Source of the DNA: Hyphodiscus hymeniophilus
Lineage: Eukaryota > Ascomycota > Leotiomycetes > Helotiales > Hyphodiscaceae
Direction of reading: 5' to 3'
Length of the DNA stretch: 64,000 nucleotides
Assembly: GCA_016508695.1 (NCBI GenBank)
Contig: VNKQ01000016.1
Span: 496,001-560,000, forward strand
Below the pieces are notes generated by a model. That model made no database searches and was not told the DNA's origin. It worked only from the letters and a program-made list of their open reading frames with translations. A program made the position numbers and the translations under genes. Positions 23,078 to 32,825 of the stretch are shown piece by piece. Every line of letters starts with the position of its first letter. Position 1 is the stretch's first letter.

Positions 23078-23089
23078 GATCACGTGATC
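23078..23089. promoter_or_regulatory. Palindrome GATCACGTGATC
   Basis: A 12-base perfect palindrome centred on CACGTG, the core bound by bHLH factors such as Cbf1-type proteins. The same ATCACGTGAT core recurs at 23494 and 44066 and, extended, at 44213. Confidence 0.45.
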
Positions 23090-23492
23090 AACGATGGCTG
23101 GGAAGTGTTGTCAATTTCGCTCAACCTCAGTCAGACGAAAGGCTTGAGTCTTGAATGATATTACTTTGACCGGACAGGAGTAGTTCAGGACTCAATGTAG
23201 GGCAGTTCATCACTCGAAGAAACACTACCACAGACTTAAGACTTTGTTGCTCCCCTGAGAAGAAATGCATGGGAAATTAGAGGAAACACATTCGGATTCT
23301 GGCCGAAATCCATTAAAACTCTGGGCTGTTCCTGTCAGACTAGACGCTTCTCTAATACTGAATAATGTGATGTACCCGCCGTTCAACAACTTCGCCGACG
23401 TGGTATGAAAAATTGGTAAAAGGCGCAGAATGTGGGGTTACATAGTTGTTCGTATCAGGAGAATGTGGAGAATGCTTTCAAAGCATTATCAA

Positions 23493-23504
23493 CATCACGT
23501 GATG
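23493..23504. promoter_or_regulatory. Palindrome CATCACGTGATG
   Basis: A second 12-base perfect palindrome with the ATCACGTGAT core, about 320 bases upstream of ureG. Confidence 0.45.
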
Positions 23505-23687
23505 ACACTCTTCCTGTGTTTTCTTGACTATGAAAGCATCTCTCTATAATAATGGATATGAGGACATTCAAAAGATTATTGAGAGAACAGAGCCACAAAC
23601 GTATTCTTTTTATAGTGGTTGTCGTTGCACTCCCTCTTTGTGACGATTGGTGTTGGTAAGTGTCAAGAGACTTCAACGCAGGGATCT

Positions 23688-23707
23688 GATAAACTGCTTC
23701 GCTTATC
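23688..23707. promoter_or_regulatory. Paired GATA elements upstream of ureG
   Basis: GATAA at 23688-23692 and CTTATC (GATAAG on the other strand) at 23702-23707, about 115-130 bases before the ureG start; another GATAA lies at 23813. Closely paired GATA motifs are the established binding pattern for AreA/NIT2 nitrogen regulators. Confidence 0.5.
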
Positions 23708-23820
23708 GTAGAAGAAACCTCCCTTCTTCAACTTTATCTCATCCCAGCTCCGTCTCTTTGTCATCAATCTCTGGTGTTATACATCTTCCCACATTGTTCA
23801 TTCTAATCTTTTGATAAAAG

Positions 23821-24919
23821 ATGTCTCATTCACATTCTCATGAAAACGGCGGCGGTCATTCCCATGATCAGGCGGCTGCGGATCATGGACACACCCATGA
23901 GATCCTCGACGGCCCCGGCAGCTATATGGGTCGAGAGATGCCCATCATCGAAAACAGAGACTGGTCAGAAAGAGCCTTTACTGTTGGTATTGGGGGGTAC
24001 GTGGTATATTCAATTTTCCTTCAATTCAAAGGTCTTATATGCCACCTGAAGCGCGGGGTATTTCACGTGACTCATTTTTGCTTTCTGGAGGGTATGATCA
24101 AGACAAAGGTTGACTTATATGAACTCACAAAATTGGAATTGCGCAGGTCTCTTACTGTCTGTTCCCAGGCAATTTCAGAGCTCTCGTGTGAGAGTTTTCC
24201 GGGCCGGAAGAAGACTTGGACCACCTTCGCCAGCCAAAACCCGTTAATGCAGATATATCGCACGAAACTGACCCATCTTTAGACCCGTCGGATCAGGGAA
24301 AACCGCGTTGATGCTGGCACTTTGCAACGCTCTACGAGAACAGTACTCCATCGCGGCTGTAACGAACGACATCTTCACTCGCGAGGATGCTGAGTTTCTT
24401 ACCAAACATAAAGCCCTTCCAGCATCCCGCATCCGTGCTATCGAGACTGGTGGCTGTCCCCATGCCGCTGTCCGTGAAGACATATCCGCCAATCTCGCAG
24501 CTCTAGAAGATCTCCATCGAGAATTCCAATCCGATATCCTGCTCATTGAATCCGGCGGTGACAACTTAGCTGCCAATTACTCGAGAGAACTGGCTGATTA
24601 CATCATCTATGTCATCGACGTCAGTGGAGGAGACAAGATTCCACGGAAAGGAGGACCTGGTATCACGCAGAGTGACTTACTAGTGGTGAATAAAACCGAT
24701 CTAGCGGAAGCTGTCGGTGCGGATCTAGAAGTCATGGATCGAGACTCTCGAAAGATGAGGGAGGGTGGCCCTACAATCTTTGCACAAGTCAAGAAAGGCA
24801 AAGGAGTCGATCATATTGTCGGTTTGATTACGAGTGCTTGGAGAGGGAGCGGTGCTGAGGCGGTCTCCAAGAAACGAGGAGGTCCAAAACCTACTGCTGG
24901 GTTAGGGGAATTGAACTGA
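23821..24919 (+). CDS. Urease accessory GTPase UreG
   Basis: GTP-driven protein that delivers nickel to apo-urease. Exons 23821-23996 and 24283-24919 give 270 residues. The N-terminus is His-rich (MSHSHSHENGGGHSHD and more, about residues 1-27), a likely nickel store. The P-loop GPVGSGKT (residues 59-66) is rebuilt exactly across the intron, followed by the UreG blocks TNDIFTREDAEFL, IETGGCPHAAVRED, LLIESGGDNLAA and the guanine-specificity motif NKTDLAEAVGA. The 286-base intron is long for this window and stays open in the upstream frame until a TAG that overlaps the splice acceptor. Paired GATA sites upstream fit nitrogen control. No other urease gene is in the window. Confidence 0.95.
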
Positions 24920-25431
24920 GGATCGCTACCTGGAGCTAAAGTTTGGCAGGAGCCTAGCTTCTGAGCTACGCGGATCACTAGATGATGTGTGGATGCTCTC
25001 ACACCCACAGATTTGCTTCAGAATAATGAGCTTCAAGCTGATATATAGATGGCATGTGGCCTGTCAGTTCCCACTATGTGGAATTGCTTCTCTAGGCACT
25101 CAAACTGCGTCCTCGCCCCTTTCTTTGCTGGATTCTGAAGTTGTTTCTGTTCTCTGTTCGGTTTTTCTTTGGTTTCGTGACATTTCCTTCATTGTTTAGC
25201 GTACCATTTTGATCCATGGTTGGGAAGTTGAGGTACCTTTTTGGTACATATCGTCACCATTGGGTTCTGGACTGCATATCGTCATCCGACTCTATTATGC
25301 CGCCTAAAAAACGTGTGCGATGAAATCTTTCACTTACACCGTCTTGAATCTCCTCGAGATATTTCTTTTACCTTAATTTTCCCCTTGGTTGAACAAACAA
25401 TATCCTAACAATCGTCAGGAAGGAACTCAAG
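24920..25431. other. Intergenic, promoter of the 924-residue protein gene
   Basis: About 510 bases between tandem genes. A stretch on the minus strand near 24970 resembles a tRNA D-arm but has no T-arm and was rejected. CT-rich sequence precedes the ATG at 25432. Confidence 0.45.
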
Positions 25432-28206
25432 ATGTTCAAAGCCGTGGCTATGGATATCAAGAAGAGTCGCCCAACCACGGACAATGAGCGCTCCGCTCAG
25501 CTTCCTTACGTTGGATCGCTACGATCATACACTCGTAGCTGTGCTTCGCCCGTGGATTCTGATCATACCGAAACTGAAAGGAATGCTTCCCTTGGCATTA
25601 CTTTTGGCAACGGCTCCCGTGTCATGATCTCAGGCGGTGGAGTAATTGTCCCGATGGCAACGGCGCAACCTCCAATCAAGGATTCCCAGGGTCGACCATT
25701 GCAATTCCGTAAGAATAGGCGCGAATTCGGGGCAGGTCTTGATCAGCAAATGCGTCCTCTCGGTCCCTGCTCACCTTTACTTCAACCTTCGACTCCCCGA
25801 CCAGCTCTCTTACAGCGAAATAAGCCTTTGCCTGTGGAATCCTCATCGATGGATGATAACATCTTAGTTCACGGGCATACTGCTGTGTCTTCCGCTGGCG
25901 AACCTGTTCCGTCTCCACCTGAGCAACCGGTAATTCTCCCACAAGCCACCCGATCAGAGGTTCCCAGAGCAGATGCATTGTTCGTTCTCAGTGCTGCACC
26001 AGGGGATATTTCTGTTCACGACCGTAGCGCATTCGAGCTTCCTCCGCCTCATACCCCGGTGGCAGCTTCTTCAGCCAATTACCTATCTGTAGGTGACATC
26101 GGAGAAGTTCAGATTCAAAAAGAAAGCGCGCATGAAGAACGCAGCAAAAAAGAGGAGAAGGATCGTGAAGCGGACTACGAAAGGAGGAAAGATGCTATTA
26201 CAGCTCTTGCCAAAATTATCCGTGATGAGATCGCGAATGGGGCTAAAAGCACCCCGGGTCAAGAGGTGACGAAACTTTCTGGGCAGCATGATCGGATGAC
26301 AAGAGCCCAACGACAGATAAATGAGGGGCTTGCTCCTCAAGATGGGACGAATGTGGCTAAAGTGGCTGGAAGCCCACCAGCTCCCACAGTCGAAGACGAT
26401 GAAGATGATTGCGAGTCCCAACCGAAGACCCAAACTGTCTTTCTCCCGGGCACTTCTGAGCGCCATGAGCCTTGGGTCATCGAGCGAAAGAAACTTCACT
26501 TGGAGAAGCTCAATACAGGGAATATGCAGACCAAAATGGAAGAGCGAGAAGAAGCCAAAAAGGTAGCTGTCGAAAGCATCAAAGCAGAATCATCTGCGTT
26601 TCCGCAGAAGGTGTCAGGATCAAACGCAGTATTGCTTCAGCGTCTCAGAGAGATTGAACAGAAATATGCTGCGCGCCGAAAGGTAGCGATGAGCAATCAG
26701 CGCTTGGGAAGAGAAACTGATGACATGAAGGGCCAATGTCTGACTAGATCAAGTCCATCGAGGATCGTACAGCCGGAGATCTCAGACCCTCTATTTGGTT
26801 CAACTTTGACCAACAACGATCAAACCAAACTGCCCATTCAGGCACCACTTCGGAAAACTGAAAACTCTTGTCAACAGTCGTCCTTTATGGAGAACGACGC
26901 GCAATCGTCCCGTCAATCAGACTTGAGCCTACAACACCTGCGCTACGCACAACCAATATTATCTCTCACGAACATGAAGAAGCCTGTCGCGCCACCTATG
27001 TTTCGATTCAGAGGCTCTCAAGCTCCCCGAGAATACACTTCCCCAGCCCGGATAGGCCATGTCACTCCCGTGCCAGCCGCTAACAAAGCGAAGGAGACAT
27101 CCGTCTCCTTATCTCCAATGAGAGGTGCGGAACCGATCTTTCTTGAGCAACGAGCAAAGGCAATGCAAGGGAAGCTCGATATCCCTATTAGATTATTCAA
27201 GGAGTCAAATACGCTTGTAACAACCAATACCGAATCAGCTTCTTGCGATGATTTGCAGCAAAGACCAAGGAGACGAGTACTCTTTAAGGGTTCTGTCCCC
27301 AACGAGCAGAGTCAGCGTGCTACCAAGGTTGCAGAAATGAGTCTTGCACGCGAAAATGAAAAACGAAGCATCCAGGAAGCGAACTTAAGAATGAAGGCAT
27401 TAGCAACCAAGAAGGCATTAGCAACCAAGCTGGCCAAGCTGGACCAAACAGCTCGCAAGCTTGAGCCTGAGCAACTATCGGACGCAAGTGCTGCAACTGA
27501 AGATGATGGATATCGGGCTGGCACTGATGGAGAAGATGATCTTGTTGCTGATGATACAAATCCTAAAAATGATATCGACAGCAAGGAAGGGCCGGAGAAG
27601 GCAGAAAGCGGATGGATGGCGCCAGCTTATCCTGAGCGATTTGCTCCGAAGATCATTGAGCACCAAAAGTACAGGTCGGTTGAGTCTTCACCGATCCTCA
27701 AACGAGCCCAGATCGTCCCGGCAGCGGAAAACACCGTGGACGAGTTTCATGGAGAAAGCGTCGGCCTCTCATGCGACGATTCTGATGCAGCTGAAGAGAA
27801 AAGAAAGGACGCCAGTTCCGGACGAGAGAGCAATGTGACGTGGGATCACTACAATGGCGTTTGGATCGAGCATGAGTCAGTCACGAGAAAGTCTCAGACT
27901 TCAATGCCATCAAACAACATCGAAGCCAATCCCGTCGCTTCAATCTCATTCAAAGAGAGTGGTGAACACCGATCAACCCAGAAGAAAGAGGTGCATGTTA
28001 CCTTTGCCATCTGTAAAAGAGATGTTTCCATCCAGCGGAAGCAAGTCAGAAATAAATCTCCGAGCCCCCCGCCATTGAGGGATACCAAGGATGATCATTT
28101 CAGCGATGTGCCGATTTCACCAGGCCCTTGCTCTGAAGGTGGTTGGTCCGGGGCAGAGTTTGAGGAAGAGTATGAATTTGTAGAGTACGAAGAATTGGAG
28201 TGGTAA
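25432..28206 (+). CDS. Large disordered protein with coiled-coil stretches, unknown function
   Basis: Single uninterrupted ORF of 924 residues with ATG at 25432. The sequence is rich in Ser, Glu, Lys, Pro and Gln with no signal peptide, membrane segment or enzyme motif. Charged helical runs occur around residues 225-265 (HEERSKKEEKDREADYERRK), 350-440 and 625-690, the last with KALATKKALATKLAKLD. The final 40 residues are strongly acidic and aromatic (EFEEEYEFVEYEELEW), a possible binding peptide. An exact 18-base tandem duplication (27393-27428) lies inside the third helical run. Likely a fungal-specific scaffold or nuclear/cytoskeletal protein; no family is recognised. Confidence 0.75.
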   Translation: MFKAVAMDIKKSRPTTDNERSAQLPYVGSLRSYTRSCASPVDSDHTETERNASLGITFGNGSRVMISGGGVIVPMATAQPPIKDSQGRPLQFRKNRREFGAGLDQQMRPLGPCSPLLQPSTPRPALLQRNKPLPVESSSMDDNILVHGHTAVSSAGEPVPSPPEQPVILPQATRSEVPRADALFVLSAAPGDISVHDRSAFELPPPHTPVAASSANYLSVGDIGEVQIQKESAHEERSKKEEKDREADYERRKDAITALAKIIRDEIANGAKSTPGQEVTKLSGQHDRMTRAQRQINEGLAPQDGTNVAKVAGSPPAPTVEDDEDDCESQPKTQTVFLPGTSERHEPWVIERKKLHLEKLNTGNMQTKMEEREEAKKVAVESIKAESSAFPQKVSGSNAVLLQRLREIEQKYAARRKVAMSNQRLGRETDDMKGQCLTRSSPSRIVQPEISDPLFGSTLTNNDQTKLPIQAPLRKTENSCQQSSFMENDAQSSRQSDLSLQHLRYAQPILSLTNMKKPVAPPMFRFRGSQAPREYTSPARIGHVTPVPAANKAKETSVSLSPMRGAEPIFLEQRAKAMQGKLDIPIRLFKESNTLVTTNTESASCDDLQQRPRRRVLFKGSVPNEQSQRATKVAEMSLARENEKRSIQEANLRMKALATKKALATKLAKLDQTARKLEPEQLSDASAATEDDGYRAGTDGEDDLVADDTNPKNDIDSKEGPEKAESGWMAPAYPERFAPKIIEHQKYRSVESSPILKRAQIVPAAENTVDEFHGESVGLSCDDSDAAEEKRKDASSGRESNVTWDHYNGVWIEHESVTRKSQTSMPSNNIEANPVASISFKESGEHRSTQKKEVHVTFAICKRDVSIQRKQVRNKSPSPPPLRDTKDDHFSDVPISPGPCSEGGWSGAEFEEEYEFVEYEELEW
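27393..27428. repeat. 18-base in-frame tandem duplication
   Basis: Two perfect copies of an 18-base unit (27393-27410, 27411-27428) in the coding region, encoding a repeated six-residue helix segment, KALATK. Confidence 0.75.
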
Positions 28207-28845
28207 GTAGGAGGTTGGCTTTATATAGCTTTTCAAGATTGGTTTGCGGATTTTCTATTGGGGTGGGGGATATAATAAGGCGGTGCTGTTGCTTATCTAA
28301 TTATATATACTTTGGGATTGGTTTTTTGTAAGGATATTGAATATCATTATACGAAGATACAAAACTCTCTGAGCACAAAACACAAATTAATTGGGGCTCC
28401 TCGACTTCGAGTGGCTCGCGGATGCTACTCGTGCCTATTGTTATGACTCCCGGATATGCCTTCTCAAATAGTTATCGACTGCCTTGGACGCACAAAAGCT
28501 CGAAGGTAGATATCCAGCTCTTTCAAAGATTGTCGAATTCACTAAAAAAGCATCTTAGATAGAGGCTCGGAAACAGGTGAGGGATATCAATGGAGGGAAA
28601 GGTAAACTGAGCGAAATCAAGATGCTACTACCTTGACAGAGCTGCAATGAGATGTAAGGTTGAACTTTGACAGTAAGGAATACTTGACATGTCACTCACA
28701 AATAAGGGTCAACCCAGAGAGAACACGAATGAGTATTTCATTACACCTCATCTACGCCGATAATGCTTTCCCTTCCAACGCCTATGCTCAATGCTTCGAT
28801 CTCCCTTTTACAATGCCAGTGTACAGTACATCAATGCAACACTAC
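28207..28845. other. Intergenic, convergent 3' ends
   Basis: Between the 3' ends of the 924-residue gene and PTH2. Nothing coding was supported; the left part is AT-rich, as expected for 3' UTR. Confidence 0.5.
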
Positions 28846-29586
28846 CTACAACAATTTCAAGCTTCCCGTAATCCCATTAATAACACTCTTGGGCGCCGGT
28901 CCGATCCCCAAGACCGTGAGGCTACCAGGATCAATTTGTGTCCTTCCCGCATCCGCAATGACCTCTGCCACGACCCCTAAGCTCCTTGCCGTGGCTTGCA
29001 GCGTCAACAATTCTTCTTCGTTCTTGACTTGCAATGCAATTTTTGTCTGACCGAAGTGTTCCCATCTTCGAAGAATGGCCTGGTCTGTTCGGGAGATCGT
29101 CTTGTAGCATGCCAGCGTCGCATGTCCGCATTGTGCTCCAATTTTGCCTTTTTTTTTTTAATCGTCGGTTGGTAAAGGAAACGGGAAGGAGGGGAATATA
29201 CCTTTAGTCATGCCCAGATCCGTTCGAACAACAAGAACCATCTTGCATTCCTCATTCGCCGTACTGTCCTCCCAATCGTGCTTCGTTCCCGTCTCCTTCA
29301 CTTTCTCCGTCTGCTTCGCCGCCCTCAGGCCATCTCTCTTATCGGCTTCAACTCCATTCGCCCAGTTTGGCGCATGGTCTAGAATGCTTTCATCGATATC
29401 CTCTTCTTCGCTTTCCTCTTCGTCGTCGTAGTTCGCAACCCCTCGTGCTCTGGGTGCTTTGGGCATGAAAGGTATTGGGAGGAATCCGAGCGACGAAGCA
29501 ATACCGATCATGTAGCCACTGACGGCAGCAATGATTGCAGTGCCAATTAGCATAGCGACAGGCGTTGGTGGTGCTCGGTCTGCCAT
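28846..29586 (-). CDS. Peptidyl-tRNA hydrolase 2
   Basis: Releases tRNA from prematurely terminated peptidyl-tRNA; the eukaryotic/archaeal PTH2 (Bit1) fold. Exons 29202-29586 and 28846-29147 give 228 residues. The N-terminus has a hydrophobic segment (AMLIGTAIIAAVSGYMIGIA) that would anchor the protein in a membrane, as in animal Bit1 at mitochondria, followed by an acidic linker. The catalytic domain fills the C-terminal half: KMVLVVRTDLGMTKGKIGAQ, CGHATLACYK, WEHFGQTKIALQV, DAGRTQIDPGS and TVLGIGPAP. The intron (29148-29201) ends in eleven A before the AG, an unusual acceptor. Start: first ATG in frame. Confidence 0.94.
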
Positions 29587-30096
29587 TGTGAAGCCTTTTC
29601 TAGGGTTTGTTGTAAGGAAAGAGGTCGAGGTGGTTTAGCGCGTGGACGTTTGTAAACGCGTCGTCGAGAAGGAGGAGCTTTTTCTTTCACAGGATCGACG
29701 TCATTTTCAGGGGAACGACCACTGAATTTTCAGGCTGAACAAAAGATACACCTAAATCTTTTCGTTCGTCCGGAGAAACGATATATGTTCCTGAGATTTA
29801 TGGCTTCAGAAACTGCGACGTGCAACAAAGAACAAACATGTCAATGCCTTGGGAGTTTTGAGAGTTGGGAATTACATCAACTCCATAGCTACATATGTTA
29901 ATTGGAGTGAAAAGGAAGAGTGCAACATTCTTGCTTCAGACCACTATCTGCTTCATAGCCTGCAGTAAACTTCACCACGTGAGACAGGGCAAGTCACATA
30001 TGACAAACCAGGTCAGGCTGCAATCCCGCATACATTTTTTCTACCAATCATTCAGTCATAATTCTACCATAATGCCAATTGTCTTCACCTCAGATT
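29587..30096. other. Intergenic, promoter of PTH2
   Basis: About 510 bases upstream of PTH2 and at the 3' end of TSR1. No gene recognised; one CACGTG lies near 29978. Confidence 0.45.
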
Positions 30097-32585
30097 TCAT
30101 ACCACAACGGTTTCGCCCATATCAACATCCTTAGCCTGTTCCCTGCTTTCCCCTTCCAAAGTAGCATTCCAAGCTCTTGCATTTCTTGGCCACATCCTCT
30201 TGTACAAACTCACTCCTACAGAGTCCTGAGGGTTGATCTTCCCATCAAACGTAGCCTTCAAATATCCATGCGTACCCAGACTCTCCTTGATAAACCCACT
30301 TCTGCCTCTCTTTGTCCATAATTGCAACGCCTTGAACCACTCCACGTCTTCGCGGTTGAAGAACATGTAGCGAATCGTAACGAGCTTCTTGTGAATTTTA
30401 TAGGGGTGACCAGTGAGGATTATACGTTTAGCAATGACGCGGTGAGAGGAGGGTGGGAGAGAGGTCCCAGTTGCGATGAGAGATAGAGAAGCTCCAGTTG
30501 TAGAGTCTGCATCTGGATTCGTGCGTTGGAAGAAGAGAGTTGGAACGGAGCCCCAAGTTAGAGGTGCAACAAATGTAGCAATTGCTGAACGACCCGGGTG
30601 AAGGAAGCGATCGAACTTGTGGACATCGTTGGAGGTGTTACCCCCTTGAGAAAACAGAGGGTTTATGACGAAGCGTCGGGGGCCGCACTGCATTATCATT
30701 TCGGTCTTGGATTTGATAGGCTTAGGATAGTCGGAGCTAAGAGTGATATTGAAGTTGAGAGCTGTGCGCTTGTGCTCGTGGCGAAGGAGAGAGAAAAGGT
30801 TAAGTGGGCGGGATGGATTATATGAGGATTTGAGGGACACAGGCACGTTGCGGAGGTAGATGTGGACTCTCGTGCCAGGGGCTACACCTCCGACCAGAGC
30901 TTCCCTCAAGACTTGACTTTTGGCCGATTTGTAGTCAGGGACTTGAAGAAGCCTTCTCCAGTCTTCTGGTTCATACGCCTTGTCTTCATCTTGCTCCCAG
31001 CGACTTGTGCGAAGACTTTTCAGTCCACGATATCGTGCGAGACGTTCTCGGGCCAACACATGGGGATGTAGTTCAATCTCGTCGGGAAATTCCCTATCTT
31101 CCTCTGCCTCGTCGCCTTTTCGGGCTCTGAATGCAGCAAGCTGCTCTGCTTCCGCTTCATCATCTGGTGTTGGGTCAAGGAACATCTCAGACAGAGGATA
31201 TTCTGTAGGTGCGGCTTCCGTAGGTTCCCGGGGTGCAAAGCCTTCGATACCATCTTGAGGAAGCGCTGGTGTAATCATGGACACATCTCCCTGTTCATCA
31301 ACGTCCTCAAGATCGGATCCAGAATCCGAAAAATTGTCTCCCAGGAACCAAGCTGCTTGATATGCTGATGTTCCCTTGGGTAACCGCTTCGGAATAGCTG
31401 GTAAATGCGTTTCATCGTCTGAGAAGTAGTGATGGTCGTCTAACAATACTCCACGCTTTTCGGTTGTTGCGACAGACATTGCAGCGTCCATATCATCATC
31501 CTCCATGACAATCTCTTCTGGAGCCAAGTCCGCAAGATCATCTTGCTCGTCGGTGGGTGCTTCTAGAATGTTTTCTCCATCATCCATCGCCATATCCTCC
31601 GCTCGTCTCTTCTTTGGAGCCAGTGGGGCTGCTGTGATTTTCTCAATCTGAAAATCACCCCAATCACCAATTTGGACCAGTCTATTCGCTTTCAACCCCT
31701 TGCCTCTGACAACGCCAGTCAAGACAACGCTTTCTTGATCACTTGAAGGCCATTTGACTTCATCAACAAGCATCCAGCTCCTATCTTCGCGCCACCTGAC
31801 GCCCTTCGGTGTGATGGTGCATAGAGACCTCATTAAATTGGCGCATTCCTGTCGATTGTCCAAGTCATGAACCTTTTCCTGATCTGGATGGAAATGTGTG
31901 ATATACGACTTCAGCGACGAAAGAATTTGGGTCCGTCTCTTTGGCTGTTCCACCTTCTCAAGCCCTTGAACAACGGTCAACAGTGTAGATAGACCCTGGC
32001 TTTCAACACTCCGTAAAATATGTTCTCCTAGCTCGTCGACTTCTTGATCTGGGGATAGTATGATGATGACGAAATCTGCCGTTCTACCTGCATCTAGAGC
32101 AGCGATCAGGTCTCGCTTGACCATAACATATTGAATCTTCTGCTTGAACCGGTCGACATCGGTTCGAAGCAATCCTTCCTCAGGTACTTCGGTCTCAATA
32201 TCCAGACTATTACTCAAGCTTCGAACAACTGCTGAAGAATCCGCATCCTCGCACAATGGAATAATCGCAACTATTCTAGGGGCTCCATCTCGACCAGCAA
32301 ACACATTTGTCTCTCTCAAATGTTCCTTGTGTTTTGTTTGCTGTTTCTGGCGGGCTTGGTTGCGTCGGTCGAATTTGGACATGAGCGCCTGATGAGGTGT
32401 TTTCCGGTGGCCCAGATCTGCAACCTTGCCTGTGGATAATTAGAAGCGTCTTCACATTTCGTCTCCAGCAGCATACCCTTTGAGATCTCCTTTAATGCCC
32501 CTTTCGTTGCCTTCCTCGATTTGAAGGGCTTGTGGGAGACTTTCGTGGTGCTCCTATGCGAGTGAGACGTGACACTGGAAGGCAT
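30097..32585 (-). CDS. Ribosome biogenesis protein TSR1
   Basis: GTPase-like factor of the Bms1/Tsr1 family needed for late 40S maturation and 20S pre-rRNA processing. Exons 32477-32585 and 30097-32429 give 813 residues (yeast Tsr1 is 788). The small first exon encodes the N-terminal basic stretch HRSTTKVSHKPFKSRKATKG, and splicing restores GKVADLGHRKTPHQALMSKF. A degenerate GTPase-like domain follows (IVAIIPLCEDADSSAVV, lacking a Walker P-loop, as in the family). An AARP2CN domain lies near residues 230-310 and a long acidic insert follows it. The C-terminal RIBIOP domain contains VHIYLRNVP, RTALNFNITLS and TFDGKINPQDSVGVSLYKRMWPR (cut here). Divergent from UTP7 across 240 bases. Confidence 0.96.
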
Positions 32586-32825
32586 GCTGTCACTACCGTT
32601 GCCGCCGGCCTTGAATCTGAATGGGAGTGAAGCCAGGATGTATTGCTTAACGTTTTACAAATTCGATTTGGGTAGTGAATTTCTTCATCGTGGGGTATAA
32701 AATATTTCGATACAATATTTTGAGTGGCCCGTGCGTATCGGGTTATCGCAAAACGCCCTCAAGAAAAATTTAGGAGCGCTGCTAGCCATTCTCAAGTAGT
32801 TTCTGTGCCACAAACATCACTTAGG
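32586..32825. promoter_or_regulatory. Shared divergent promoter of TSR1 and UTP7
   Basis: A 240-base gap between the two start codons. It holds GAAAAATTT at 32763-32771, matching nine of eleven bases of the ribosomal RNA processing element (RRPE, TGAAAAATTTT), and a TATAAAATA near 32696. Both flanking genes belong to the ribosome-assembly regulon that uses RRPE in yeasts. Confidence 0.6.

Larger units (their letters stand above)
22324..23820. other. 1.5-kb divergent intergenic region, secreted protein/ureG
   Basis: Holds both promoters. It contains a TATA-like run near 22485, a GTT-rich microsatellite (22417-22447), a tandem 10-mer, two ATCACGTGAT palindromes and a GATA pair near ureG, each listed separately. 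No ORF is convincing. Confidence 0.5.

Noticed and set aside
24917..24985. Minus-strand GTAGCTCAG resembling a tRNA D-arm
   Set aside because: No T-arm or matching acceptor stem; probably chance in the 3' flank of ureG.
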